64,000 nucleotides of DNA, from assembly GCA_949825045.1 (NCBI GenBank), contig OX463809.1, forward strand, positions 3,623,501 to 3,687,500. Direction: 5' to 3'. How positions within the stretch are numbered: the stretch's first letter is position 1; every line of letters begins with the position of its first letter. Of the stretch, positions 40,381 through 52,900 are shown one piece after another. Under the pieces are notes generated by a model, which ran no database searches, was not told where the DNA came from, and saw only the letters and a list, made by a program, of their open reading frames with translations. The DNA comes from Argyresthia goedartella. Taxonomy: Eukaryota > Arthropoda > Insecta > Lepidoptera > Argyresthiidae. The position numbers and the translations under genes were made by a program.

Positions 40381-41794
40381 ACTAAATCTTACCATACTTA
40401 ATGGTAAAGAAACTGAAGATTATGAAAATGACTTAAATCTAAATCTAAAAAAGAAATGTACTACTGAAACTCCAATAAAAAGTCTGACATGAGTCTGACA
40501 AATCTAACCTATTATGCAATTATCATTCGTCTTATCGATTTCAATCACACTGATGCAGTGGTGCACTTACCCATGTGGCTAAAGAAAGCTAGACGGCAGA
40601 ACAGATAAAAGAAAGTCTTCAAATATCTTAATAGTATGTATTCTTAATTAGTGATTTTAATTTAATAATTTTTATATTTATAATATTATGTTGGGTCCAT
40701 TTCATTGGTAGTATAGCTCCAAATTCATGCCATCGTGGATCTCATCTGAGTTTGTGATCAGGAAAATACAGTAAAACATTACTGGCTAAATTCAAATAAA
40801 ATAAATCTGCTAAATAAAATGTAAAAATCATAATTTTTTTAATCTTAGTTGTTAAGTGTACCTACTAAAAATAAGTAAAGATGAATGATTTTACTTATTT
40901 ACAAATTTTATTTGCATTGCAGGTTTAGTATCACTTGACTATCCCACTCAATCCAGTGTTAAGTTATTTAGGTTTTACTGTAAATGCTTAGCTGTCTATC
41001 TAACCAGCCCCCTGTACCCAATGCTGAGTAAAGGCCTCCTCTTCAATACACCAATGATTTCTCTTGTTGTAAACTCCTCATCCACAGGATCCAAAGGTGT
41101 CCAGCAATCTTGGTGATGCTGTACATTGCTTTGGTTGGACACAGACAAATTCACATCAGTTAGTCTCTTCCTGTATCAATTTCTAAACCCTGAAATCAAA
41201 ATACTGGACCTAAATGTTGATGATGATCAAATGGCAGTTGGTAGGTTGCAGCCATATGGAAGAATAAAAATTGTGTTGTAGTCTCAGTTGGCCAATTCAT
41301 TCAATATGATTATTCAAATAATTCCCATTCTAAAATTAACAATTTTTGAGGTAACTGATGAAAAATAACTTTTTTGACGCAACCTTGTATAATTAATAAC
41401 TATAGTCTGACCAACTGAGACTTATGTAAAATAAGACTATGAAAAATATGTAAATAAACAAAAGAAGAAAGCAGAAAATAAAAAATATTAGAGATCAATC
41501 AATTTTTTTTTATTGCATTGATATGTCATCGATTTTACTTTATCAATTTTTATAACAGTAGGAGTAACAAGCTTGCAACTCTTATTGGCTTGCGTAAAGT
41601 CCAGTCCTGTAATTGATACTGTCATACATAACAATAAAAAAAAGTATGGGCATGCTTCTTACTTGGCCCACAATGTAAATAAATGCCACGTGATCAGGAA
41701 ACTCGATATTTCAAAGGGATCACTCGATGTTGGTTACCACATTCAGTTATAGAGACAATTTAAAACACAAATACACTAAAATTCACTAAAAACT
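40381..41794. other. Intergenic, AT-rich, no gene
   Basis: No supported ORF. At about 41015-41110 a phrase with TGCTGAGTAAAGGCCTCCTC and CCACAGGATCC resembles the 3' part of a LINE-type repeat often seen in moths (from memory). The rest is simple AT-rich DNA. Confidence 0.3.
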
Positions 41795-42036
41795 GCAGCC
41801 TTATGGCGTAAGTCGTCTGAGCTATGAACTTCAGACTTTTACGTTTGACACCTTGCACCAGCTTCATCTGTCAAATTGGTATCACGCAAGTGGCATTATA
41901 ATGGAGGCCAAATCCAAGCTCATTGAATGAAGCCTAGAAGCCTTCGGTGATACCCCGCAATCGATGAAATTGTATGAGCATGAGATGAACCATAGACACA
42001 CGCTATGAACTTCAGAGAGTTACGCCATAAGGCTGC
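41795..42036. mobile_element. MITE with 17-bp perfect terminal inverted repeats
   Basis: GCAGCCTTATGGCGTAA at 41795-41811 is matched exactly by TTACGCCATAAGGCTGC at 42020-42036. The 242-bp element is non-coding. A direct GCTATGAACTTCAGA copy follows the left arm and precedes the right arm. No transposase is inside, so it would depend on a partner element. A target duplication is not clear. Confidence 0.8.
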
Positions 42037-42193
42037 TGGTCTAAATTCTGCTTAGAAATAACATGATTTCCTAAAATTCTACTTCCGACGAAAATCTGAA
42101 CATATTTAGCAAGAAGTGTCATAATTCGTTTTAGTGAAGGGCAAGATTTGACGAAAGAAGGTTTGTTAAAAATCACTTCTTTAGGGCGACTGG

Positions 42194-42305
42194 CTAGAAG
42201 GCGGAATAAGACTTTGTTCGAGTGAACTTTGCTAACTCAATATAAATTTGTATGTAATTGTCAAAGTTTACTCGAGTTCGAGTTAAATCTTATTCCGCCT
42301 TCTAG
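42194..42305. mobile_element. Short MITE/foldback element with 17-bp inverted repeats
   Basis: CTAGAAGGCGGAATAAG at 42194-42210 and CTTATTCCGCCTTCTAG at 42289-42305 are exact reverse complements. The similarity continues inward imperfectly (TTCGAGTGAACTTTG versus CAAAGTTTACTCGAG), so most of the 112 bp can fold. CTAG at both tips may be the target site. Confidence 0.75.
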
Positions 42306-43550
42306 TGCCTTCTAGCCTTATGGCCCTGAATCGTGGCCCAAATGCACCGAGAACATCATAAAAAAAGAATCGAAAATGATGGAGCTGGATGGTGATATGT
42401 ATTTATTACGGCTAAAGCTAGAACAGCGGTTTACTCTAGGTTAAACCGGTTGCTCAAGCTCCTCGGTTAACGTCCAAAGTAGGTATTTAATAATAAATAC
42501 GACTTCTGGTTTTGAGCGGCTAACTAAACCTAGGTTTACTAAAGCTGATTGGTTGGTTTATGTTCGATTTTAGGTCGATAAATAAAAGGACAGGTTTTAT
42601 AACTATATAAAAGGACAGGTTTTATAAATGATAATCATTAGACGCTTTGGTGATCAATATTTAGTAGGTACCTACTTATAATCAGTCAGTATTATCTAAT
42701 GTTATTTATTTAAGCAGGACAAACAAACGGGCCATATCACTTATAAATATCACGATTATATCTTTAAGTGGCAAAGATATAAATTATTATATTTTTTATG
42801 ATATTGAATTCTAATGTCTACCGTTTTTTAATAAGCCAAATTTTAATCTTACATGTTGATCACGATATATCGGGCATTATCAGGAGGGAAAGTGAGACAG
42901 ATACGGAGAGGTCGTAGGCGAAGTCGGTAGGATGAGGCGCTCAGCTTGTTCCTCGATCCTCGTCACATCGACGAACGTCCGACTTCGCCAGACCAGATAT
43001 GTTGAGTTGCTCTTTCTCTCATTTCTTATCCTCTTTGTGGATCTGAATCCGCCGGACTATGGAGTATGTTAATTTAGACAGATCGAATTGTTTGGTCGTT
43101 CAGAGTTCGGATACGTCTACTGGAACTATTACGGTCCGGGAAGACTCTTCTTTACATAACACTAACTATGAACGTCACTTTTTATTGGGCAGCCATTTAT
43201 GTTATTGAGTTGGGCTAAGTATAGATGCCATGATGATGATACTAATCTTATAATTATTTTGCAAAGTATTGTCATTGGCCAGTAAAAAATATTTGAGTTT
43301 GACAATCAGTTTATATTTTTCGCACCACCTGCTCGAAAATAATACTTTATATATCATGCAAACATTATCTAAAGCAAGTCCTTATAGCACTAAGCTTTAG
43401 CGGTGACAAAAGTTGTACTGAATTTCATTATGTCACAACCTATACAACTCCAGGGTTTAAAGTGATTTCACATCTTATAGTTCTTATTGCTATGGCCTTG
43501 AAATAAAATTTTGTGAAATACAAACGACCATTTAAACCAGTTCACAATTA

Positions 43551-43622
43551 AACAGTTTTAGATTATAAACTAACAGTTTTAGATTATAAACTAACGGTTT
43601 TAGATTATAAACTAACGGTTTT
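43551..43622. repeat. Tandem repeat, 21-bp unit, about 3.3 copies
   Basis: The unit TAACAGTTTTAGATTATAAAC is repeated head to tail, with one C/G change in later units (TAACGGTTTTAGATTATAAAC). Confidence 0.8.
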
Positions 43623-43851
43623 CACAATGTTACAGTGACATATACATAATAATTACAAGATTAGTAATTTGATTATAGGATACTGAATATTCTATTAGTC
43701 ATTTGTTTGGAGGAACAACATATTATTTATATTGCAACATATTGGGGATCCTAATTTGGTTTGCTAGGAGAGATCTCTTAGAGGTAAGCTCACCTTTGTA
43801 CAGTATTTTTATGCAAGTCTTGCCGTCACGCAACTAACTCCAACCAAGCCT

Positions 43852-43914
43852 AGCGAGAGAGATGCATGTCGGTCTGTTGTACAGTAGAACAGACTGACAT
43901 GCATCTCTCTCGCT
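43852..43914. repeat. Near-perfect hairpin, 27-bp arms, 9-base loop
   Basis: The arm AGCGAGAGAGATGCATGTC|GGTCTGTT (43852-43878) pairs with 43888-43914 with a single mismatch. The loop is GTACAGTAG. It could be a miRNA-like precursor or a foldback element. No expression evidence is available. Confidence 0.75.
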
Positions 43915-44645
43915 TGGCTTCCACAATTTTAGATGATCGTAATAGTAGTGTGGTACAGCCTAAAAAATGGAGGCTGTGTTGAGCCAAGCAAAAAATGTTC
44001 ACCAAATTTAATTCAGCTGAAGTTTATAGGGCCAAACAAAATTATGAAGATTTGGCACTTATATGAGATGATATATATATGAGAATGAATAAATGTGGTT
44101 CAATAATATGTAATGATGTTTCAATTTAAACAATGTAAAAGTTAATAAATAGGCAATTAAAATGAATTAACAGTTCCCCTGCCGTCCGAGACTTGACTGT
44201 GAGCAGACGTGCTATCGGCTGCCTCATTTATTTTTGCTAATTTTAATAGTCAACTTTTCACTAATCTAATCACAGTTTGCTTGCATTATCAGTTAGTTAA
44301 AGCTTAAATTGGTGTGCTTGTGCCCGTGCGTCAGTGATCGCGAGTGCGACTTGATGGGCCCCCCGCTACCCTCGGGGAAACGAGAGGTTTGAAATAATTC
44401 ATCTCGCTCTTGCCCCGTTGCTTAGCGCTGCGCTTGCCGGTAAAGAGAGGTACTGACTCACTTATATCATTCATCTCGCTCCTACTACCCTGCTGTCGAT
44501 CGTGCCTGCCTTCTGCCGTCGTCGGTCGTGTGAGTCATCCGTATTCATCGCAAATAAAACGCAGCTATGGACTAAATTTGCCGATCAAATAGACCTAGAT
44601 TGACCGTAATATATTGTGCCGATCAAGCTATCATAACGTCGCAAC

Positions 44646-45572
44646 ATGCTCCGTTCACCTACATCTGGACAAAAAACCACCTCTTCTCGATCAGAAAACG
44701 ACCTTATGAACCTGGAAAAAGAACCAAGCCATCAAATGAGTTCCCCTGAAGGATTTATTACCCAGAGAGCCAAACGCCCCGTCAGAGGTTCTGAGGAATC
44801 CGAACCTTCCGACTTCAGCGAACTAAAAACAATGATACAAACAATGATGTCTTGTCAATCTGATCGTCTCGATAAATTGGAATCCCTAATGCTCAATATA
44901 AAAGTCCAAACCTCTAACATTGAGACGACTAACACAGAAATCCAAAAAACTATGTCTTTCTTATCTGACCAAATTTCTACAATCGATGCCCAAATATCTA
45001 ACCTGGAAGCTGACCGCAAATTTATGGCCGCTGAACTGACCACAATCCAAGAGAAAATAACTTCTTTTGAACGACACAACACAAAAACCTCCATCGAAAT
45101 TCGAGCCGTACCAAAAAGAAGTAAGGAAACCAAGGCAATGCTGTACGAAACAATTTCCCAACTATCTAAAACCTTGAATCTGCACTACTCCTCTAGCGAT
45201 ATTCGAGACGTGACGAGAGGACCCTCCAAAAAGGAACAGAAAACCTCAACCCTCACAGTAGAATTTTCGGTTAAGTCACAGTACCTTGCCATGGCCAAAA
45301 AATTTAACAAAAATAAAGAAAAAGAATTTAAACTGAACAGCACTCATCTTGGCTTCACCGAAACAGCTTCACCGATCTTCGTTGATGAACTTCTGACCAC
45401 AGCATCAAAACGGCTGTTTTACCTAACCCGCAACTTCATCAAACAAAGCCACTACAACTTCTGCTGGACCACAAATGACAGAATATTTGTTAAAGAAAAC
45501 ATAGACACCCCGTATTTTCAGATCAAAAGTGAAACACACCTAAACTCGCTAACTAACCTAAATACGGAATGA
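44646..45572 (+). CDS. CR1/Daphne-like ORF1, 308 aa coiled-coil protein
   Basis: Presumed RNA-binding, multimer-forming ORF1 protein of a LINE. Residues about 55-150 are a long coiled coil (IQTMMSCQSDRLDKLESLML; ISNLEADRKFMAAELTTIQE). They are followed by a compact domain (TSIEIRAVPKRSKETKAMLY ... RGPSKKEQKTSTLTVEFS) and a C-terminal segment with LTRNFIKQSHYNFCWTTNDRIFVK. This order resembles the insect L1-ORF1/baculovirus FP-like fold seen in other LINE ORF1s. There are no stops. It lies about 350 bp upstream of ORF2 on the same strand. Confidence 0.75.
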   Translation: MLRSPTSGQKTTSSRSENDLMNLEKEPSHQMSSPEGFITQRAKRPVRGSEESEPSDFSELKTMIQTMMSCQSDRLDKLESLMLNIKVQTSNIETTNTEIQKTMSFLSDQISTIDAQISNLEADRKFMAAELTTIQEKITSFERHNTKTSIEIRAVPKRSKETKAMLYETISQLSKTLNLHYSSSDIRDVTRGPSKKEQKTSTLTVEFSVKSQYLAMAKKFNKNKEKEFKLNSTHLGFTETASPIFVDELLTTASKRLFYLTRNFIKQSHYNFCWTTNDRIFVKENIDTPYFQIKSETHLNSLTNLNTE

Positions 45573-45926
45573 CTATTTAAGCTACATCGTAATTTAAATA
45601 TCTCCATTATTGGATTTTTTCTCATTGCTGATTGTATAAATTCACACTTCATCCCTAATTTTAAGTTCACCACACCATTATACAAACTCCTCACACACAA
45701 ACACACACCTACCAAAACAAATACAACACACAAACACTAATGTATACGCATCTAAATCCAGCCGGTACAATAGGCAACCCCTATTTATTTGTTATTTTTT
45801 CACTCCCCCGCAATACTTACCTTTTCTTAACACAATTACTTGTTATTTTTCTAGAAACTTTAATTCCCCAAAATCCCCAACAGCACCGCACTAAATACAA
45901 CCTTTCCAAACAATACCATGTCTTAG

Positions 45927-48900
45927 ATGCTTACCTTTCAAATGGCTAATAAACAAACAGATTTCTTTCACAACCTGGACCAATTCAATTTATCAACCGT
46001 GCACCAATGTACACCAGAATTAGCGCACTCCGTTATACCTATTAATAACAATAACCTAAAGCTATTGTCTCTTAATATACGATCTATAAACTGTAACTTT
46101 TCCAACTTTTTAACACTCCAATCTAGGTTAAACATCAGCTGTGACATTCTGGTTTTTACTGAATGTTGGCTATCCTGCTTATCAAACAGTATAATTCCCA
46201 CGCTCGATAACTATACTACTGTTCAAACAAATACACACCTTAATCAAAACGACGGTGTAGTTGTGTACTTAAAATCCAACCTTCCCCATACGTCCGAAGA
46301 ACTAAATCTGTGTGGAACGGCTCCTGGACTATTAATAAAAGTAGGAACCGACTCAGTGATTATTTGTATTTATCGTTCACCCTCTACTATTAACATAGAC
46401 AATTTTCTTAATGCTCTCGACAAAATAATCTCATCTCTGTCCAACTTTAGATCTGTTATCCTTGCCGGCGATATAAATGTAGACATAACACCCGCGGCGC
46501 TCGATGCCAGCTCGCATAATTATTTAAACCGACTAGCCTACCACGGTCTTCTCCCAGCACACGACCTACCCACCCGAGAAAATAGCTGTCTTGATCACAT
46601 TATACTGAGATCACGTCTACCTACACAAACCATAATCCTTGATACCAATCCAACCGATCACTGCCCAATTTTATTTACCTTGGACCTAAAACCCACCAGA
46701 AACTTATCACCCACTTTATCTTCAACAATAAATTACAATAACTTAGACAAAGAGTTTGAAAAGTCGGATCTTACCCCTATATTTTCCATGTTAGATCCCG
46801 AAACCGCCACAAACGTTCTAATATCCACCCTATCTAATATCATAACTACAAATACCACCAGCAAAAACATTCCCAGAAAGCACACAATTAAAAAACCCTG
46901 GATTACCCCCGGTTTACTACGTTGTATCCGTAATCGTGATAGATTACAAAGACAATCAAAAACAAACCCGAATAATGAAGTCTTCAAAACAACATATATA
47001 AGATACCGAAACTTTTGTACAAAATTACTAAAGAAACTTAAGAGACAATTTGAATCCTCAGAACTCCAAAAAGCTGGAAAAAACTCAAAACTTATTTGGA
47101 ATACTGTTAAAAAAATATCAAATACTACTAAACCCAAATCCATACCCTCTCAGTTAATTTTATCATCCTTACCGCCGAAAGTCTCCTGTAACAATGTTAA
47201 TAGTTTTTTTGTAAATATAGGAAAGAACCTAGCGGACGATTTAATAAAAAACTCCCAATCTGCGCGAATATCTCAAACACAATCTCATCCATCAACAACC
47301 TCCTCTTTTGCTCTCATCCACACCGACCCAGATGAAATAATAACCTCAATCCGGACTTTAAAACCACACGCTGCCACCGGCTGGGACGGTATCTCGTCTA
47401 TAATCCTCAAACGGTACTCAAACCAACTGGCTCCTATTCTCAGCCATATTTTCAATCTCTGCTTTGAACATGGCGTTTTTCCCAGTGCTCTTAAAAAGGC
47501 TATCATCCATCCAATCTTCAAGAGCGGAGATAGGTCCTCCCCTAACAACTATCGTCCAATAGCAGTTCTTCCGTCTCTTTCCAAAATTCTGGAACGCCTG
47601 ATAAATTGGAGATTTCTGTCCTATCTTGAAAATAAAAACTTAATTTCCCCACATCAATTTGGCTTTCGTCGCCACATCTCCACTACAGATGCTGTTCTCC
47701 GATTAACAAATACAATAGTCAATCATTTAAATAATAATAAAAAAACACTAGCTATATTTCTAGATTTGGCAAAGGCCTTTGATACTGTTCCTATCCCCGC
47801 TCTTCTCAACAAGCTCTCCTCAATAGGAGTCAGAGACACCCAACTTGATCTTTTCCGTTCCTACCTTACAGAGAGATTACAGACTGTAAAAATAGGCGAA
47901 TGTCTTAGTGATGAGCAAGGTAGTATCCTAGGACCGATCCTTTTCCTTGTCTTTATCAACGACCTATGTAACATATCCCTCACAAACGGTTCCATTATTA
48001 CTTATGCCGATGACACTGTACTCCTATTTGATGCCAATACCTGGACTGATCTACAAATCATAGCCCAGACGGGCTTTAACAGCATACATAACTGGCTTTT
48101 AGTTTAACTCCTTAACTCTCAATACCTCCAAAACTAAATTCATACCCTTTTCTGTTACCTCAGTAAACCAACCAAGAACAAATTTAATCATTAAAGCACA
48201 TCTCTGTCATCTTCCTTCCAACCGTCCAAATTGTGTATGCCCCTATATTGCTCAAACCGACACCATAAAATATCTAGGCATTGTCCTGGATAAACATTTA
48301 ACCTTCAAAACTCACATTGAAACTCTCACTTCTAGGCTACGTAAACTTATGTATGTTTTCAAATCAATCAGAAATGTTGCTTCTTCCCACATTATTAAAA
48401 TGACATATCACGCCCTAGTTCAGTCCATTCTCACATATTGTATCCCCTGCTGGGGTGGAGCAGCTAAAACCTTTCTACAATCCCTTGAAATTGCACAACG
48501 AGGTGTACTTAAAGTAGCAACAAAACGTCCAATTCACTTCCCCACAACCGAGCTCTATAAACTATGTGACGTTCTCACGGTCCGTCAACTTTTTATATTA
48601 AAGACTAACCTTCTTCAACACCACATTACACCTTACGACCCGATCTCGAAACATCGTAAGGATAGAATCTGTCATATCCCCTTCCCAAAGCTTACCTTCA
48701 CTAAACGTCATAATGCCTACCTGGGTCCCTATCTTTACAACAAAATTAACAAAATCTTACCCATTCATCACATATCATACCATGAATGCAATCTAAAATT
48801 GACTGATTACCTAAAATCGCTTTCCTATGATGAAACCGAGAATCTTCTCTCACCCTTTTTGGTAATTCAAGGGTATAGAAATTCCCATTTACCTGCGTAA
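45927..48900 (+). pseudogene. CR1/Daphne-like ORF2: endonuclease and RT, one frameshift
   Basis: The endonuclease shows LSLNIRSINCNF, FTECWLSCL, VIICIYRSPST, LAGDINVDI, SCLDHIILR and TDHCPILF. The RT shows NNYRPIAVLPSLSKILERL, AIFLDLAKAFDTVPIPALL, QGSILGPILFLVFIND and ITYADDTVLLF. The usual residues before QGS appear replaced by GECLSDE, a small deletion. The first frame ends at 48107 after NWLLV; a frameshift there moves the rest (LTLNTSKTKF ... YLGIVLDKHLTFKTH ... ELYKLCDVLTVRQLF) to the frame ending at 48900. Apart from these two lesions the gene is complete, so it is a recent insertion. Confidence 0.88.
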
Positions 48901-48927
48901 TACACCTTCAGAAGACACACACTGTAA

Positions 48928-48970
48928 ACACACACACACACACACACACACCCACACACACCACACACAC

Positions 48971-49069
<99 letters not shown>

Positions 49070-49130
49070 CACAAACACGCCCACATCACACACACACACA
49101 CACACACACATACACACACGTTATCCATAT
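48928..49130. repeat. (CA)n microsatellite, about 200 bp
   Basis: Almost pure CA dinucleotides with a few CC and TC interruptions, lying in the 3' UTR of the LINE. Long GT-rich ORFs on the minus strand here are artefacts of the repeat. Confidence 0.95.
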
Positions 49131-49477
49131 TTGCATGTTAGTTTTAAGCTTTATTTTACCCTATTTAAAATTTCAAATTGTTTTGTAACCATTTCCTTTC
49201 CTTATTAACCTCGGAAGAGGAACGGGCCTGCGTGCCATAAACACAGGTTAATTTTTAGCCTAGCTATGGAAGCAGACACCTGCCATATGCCTATAATTTG
49301 TTATAAATTATTATACACCCACTGTCTTGAATAAAGTTTATTATTATTATAATTATTATTATTAGTTTCAAGATTCTTGGGGAAAAATTCAGAAATTTGG
49401 TGGTTTTTTTTCCTCATAGGGGGAAATTCCAATGTCTCTATCAGGAGACCCTGAATCCAACTGACATTTTGGTCCAG

Positions 49478-49705
49478 TTATTTTGATTGCAGTGTATAAT
49501 TAATGCCTATTTTTATAAAAAGGATACAATCAGAGAGTTTGATGTGGTCCTTGAAGACAGTGTACCATTTCTTGAGTACGATTTTGTCGTATCGCGTCCC
49601 CGTTTGTGCGGCAATCAGCTTCTTCAGGTCTCCCACCGTGTCGTCCGGATTGCACTTAACACGCACCTTCTTGCCCAGACGATCATTGCATGTTACTTCC
49701 AGCAT
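49478..49705 (-). CDS. UBL5: Ubiquitin-like protein 5 (UBL5/Hub1), exon or copy with altered C-terminus
   Basis: Residues 1-60 ([19 protein letters not shown]..., [19 protein letters not shown] core, [19 protein letters not shown]) agree almost completely with eukaryotic UBL5/Hub1. That protein is a 73-aa ubiquitin fold that binds spliceosomal proteins and also takes part in mitochondrial stress signalling. After SD the expected C-terminal strand is not found; the ORF instead runs through [16 protein letters not shown] to a stop. Either an intron begins in GATT|GTATCC, making this a first exon whose partner is not visible, or this is a copy with a damaged end. The LINE at 44170-49371 ends only about 100 bp downstream. 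The start is preceded by ACAAAATG. Confidence 0.8.
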   Translation of the reverse strand: MLEVTCNDRLGKKVRVKCNPDDTVGDLKKLIAAQTGTRYDKIVLKKWYTVFKDHIKLSDCILFIKIGINYTLQSK

Positions 49706-49930
49706 TTTGTATGAAAATAGTCAGAACTCAAAACTGTTTAGGTTATGCTCTAAAAAAAGTAAACCAATATTTGATGGAAATTTATAAAATGGCAAATGTA
49801 TTTGTATTGTTTAAGTACTGATTTCTTTATTTGCTGAAAGTAACAATTATTTTTGTTCTCTATCCAAATACAAAAGAATTAGAATAATGAGCAAGTTGTT
49901 TTCTTTTTAGTACATAGGTACATACATAAC
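49706..49930. other. Upstream of the UBL5 ORF; no gene
   Basis: Short AT-rich stretch that would hold the UBL5 leader on the minus strand. No clear promoter motif. Confidence 0.3.
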
Positions 49931-49938
49931 CCTCTACC

Positions 49939-52900
49939 CAGTGTGACCAGATTAAATTTTACGAAAATACCGAGGCACCTCAAAAAAATACTGAAATATA
50001 CCGATTTACATAGGACAGATATACCAATAAAAATACTGATTTTCTTAACAGGTTTTATTTATTCATTTTCACAATAAATGTTAGAGTTATATTTTAACAT
50101 CTTTTTCGAAGGATTAAATTTTACACAACCTCCTTCATCCTTAACACCTTGCTTTGTTTTTAAAATTGCTGACACATTTTTGTTTACAAATCTATTTCTT
50201 TGGTCCGTTTTTATTAAATTTATCTGTGAAAATATGCGCTCGCATGCAGCATTCGATACCGGTATACATAGCAGAGATTTACTAAAACTAGTTATATTTT
50301 TGTATTTTAACATGCCATCACTGTTAGAAATTTTCCCAACTTCCACCCAAAATTGTTCACATGAGATGGGTGAGCCAGTGCTCGAAGATTGTAACAAATC
50401 ACTTACTTCGCGATCAAACTTTAGGGTTCTATATTCTTCGTCGATTAACTGCATTTGTTCTGGCTGTACTTCGCATGGGAAAGTTTCTATTACATTTCGT
50501 AAACTGCGAAATTCTTTATGCACGGCAGTGTGTGGGTCAAGAAATTTTAGTTCTTTAAAAACTGGATTTTCAAAAGGCAAACGTGATTTCAATTGCGTGC
50601 TTAGCTCAATTAAAAATGATTGGCACCTTCTGAAAAACTCAGCAATCTGTTCTTTCATGTTTACATTTCCCCTGTGTTTGATTAATTCTTGGCCCACTTG
50701 AATACCTAAGTACATATCTTTCAATGGCAAATAATTTACATGTGACTTTGGGTCTAAGGTAAATACATTTTCTGTATGTTTGATGTAATTAGTTTTCATG
50801 AAGCAACCCAAAATCGACAAGTACATACTAGATGCATCATCATACAGTCTATCAATGCACGGATAGTCGCCTTGAAAAATTACGTTAAATTTGTTTACAA
50901 TCGGCAAAATGTAGTCCAAAAAGTGAAAGTACAATTTGTTTATATCAGTGGTAAAAGAATTATATAAAAATTCTGATGACATATTGCGATCACTCAAGTA
51001 TTGGTCTTGAAAGAACAATTGCAATGCCCTCCACTGCTCAATTATTCTACTAATACAGGCATGAAGTGAAAGCCACCTTATGTCGTAATGACGCAAGATT
51101 CTGTGATTTTCAGTGTCTGTGAAATTTTGGAACTCAGCAAATTCTCTTTGACGCTTGCTGCTTTGAGAAAAATATCCATATACTTCTTTTACTATTTGTT
51201 CTAAATTTCTAGGCAGTATTTTACAGGCGTGGCTAACACTTAATGCTGCAGAGTGACAAACACATTTTATGAAAAAGCACTTTGGGTTTACTTCTTTAAT
51301 TTTTGCAACAATGCCAGAGTGTTGACCAAACATCACATTCGTAGTATCAGCAGCGAATCCTATTACGTCTTTTATTTCTAAACCTAATTCGGATAATTTT
51401 GATGACAACGAATTAAATAAATGACCTGCGGTCTCACCACTTAAATCAACTAAATCAAGGAATTTGGTTTGTACAGTACATTTAGTTTCAGAGAAGTATT
51501 TAATTACTATCGCCAATACTTTGACTGTCGCAACATCTGTACTCTCATCGATTATAATTGAATATACTGGTTTACCTGAAGGAGATGCAGTACGAAGTAT
51601 GTCCTCAATCATATCTTTTTCGAATTCGGGTCCTAAAACATTATAAGTTATAGCAGCTGCTTTGGTTCTCTTGCAGGAAAATTCTTTCGCAATATCGGAA
51701 TCGGTAAAACACTTCACTAGAACTTCACTAAGATGGTCCATAGCTCTAAATGGGATATTGTGTTCCGACAGAAAACTGCATAAACGCAGCTCAGCTTTCT
51801 TGACTTCGTCTTTCAGTGGGGCCTTTTTGAAAAATGTATCAACCTGAAAATTAAATGAAAAAATACTTGGTTATTTTGGAAACAAAACCAGGATGATTAA
51901 CTTTGAATTAAAATATATCAAAACTCCTTGAACTAGGTAAGTAAAGCGAGTTATGCTTACCTTTGACTGTCCTTTATATTTTATCAAGTTCGATTTATGC
52001 TTTTCAGTATTTGCATGCTGTTTTATAGATGCTAATCTACTTTGCAGTTTCGCATTGCATGCTTTACAAAATGCGGTGAACTCATCATCTTTATAACGTG
52101 AAAGCCACGAAGAAAATTCCGGAATTTGTTCCCACTTAGCTAAATAACTTTGCTGAAAACTAGACATGCTGTCCGGATGGATGCAACTAAGTAAATAAAA
52201 ATAACGAAAATCGCAATCTATTTATATGATGACAAAAACATCTCCTATTTTGGGGAAATTCCCGAATTATCGAAAGAAAGTCCTCAAAGATTAAGTCGAG
52301 TGCAGAAGAGAAAATCATTTCACTTGAACCGTATTAGACGATTTAATACTAGTAATTAAGTATCTTTTATGTCTAACTACTACCTATTCATGCAACTGAA
52401 AACTTAAAAACTAGACGTTGTTTTGAAAATTATAGATAAACTAGCGGTCCGTCCCGAATTCGTCCGGGTAGACTGATATTCATGAAACAAACGGATTTGA
52501 ATGTATGAAATCTGGAAATTACACTATATCTAATGTTGCAAACCGCATTAAAATCGGTCCAGCAGTTGTAAAGTTTTAGGCGAACATACATTGTGCAACT
52601 CTGATTTATACTACGTATTGATTGATAATTGTATAGGTAGTATTACAATACTACAACGCCGGCGACGGCCGTCTTTCTTGTCATATCTGTAACTTACTCA
52701 TCTTTGCTCATAGATAACATGTATAAACTAAATCCGGGAAAGCCCCCAGCCAATGTTCGCGTTCCGGGGAATTCCGCAAACATTGTCCCAAGGACGATCA
52801 CTCACTACGGTGTTGCCATAACGTCAACCATAATATACCCAAAAATACTGACTCCCAGCAATATACCTGAAAATATACTGATGTTCGGAAAAATCGATGA

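Larger units (their letters stand above)
44170..49371 (+). mobile_element. CR1/Daphne-like non-LTR retrotransposon, nearly complete
   Basis: Contains a 5' UTR of about 470 bp, ORF1 (44646-45572), a 350-bp spacer, ORF2 (45927-48900, one frameshift), a (CA)n tract, a 3' UTR and a (TTA/ATT)n tail at about 49345-49371. ORF2 motifs match the truncated insertion at 32507-34785. The ends were chosen from the 5' UTR-like start and the tail. A target duplication was not confirmed. Confidence 0.8.

Noticed and set aside
42428..42538. Weak inverted repeat (TTACTCTAGGTTAAACC / AACTAAACCTAGGTTTA)
   Set aside because: Too many mismatches to claim an element; listed here only as a possible old MITE.
43551..43622. 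CRISPR-like array
   Set aside because: Units are contiguous with no spacers and the genome is an animal's; it is an ordinary tandem repeat.
48867..49117. Minus-strand Val/Cys repeat ORFs
   Set aside because: Translation of the (CA)n microsatellite.
50059..51741. Single-exon 560-aa transposase starting at 51741
   Set aside because: A phase-0 intron and an upstream exon with a BED-like finger give a more complete protein starting at 52167.
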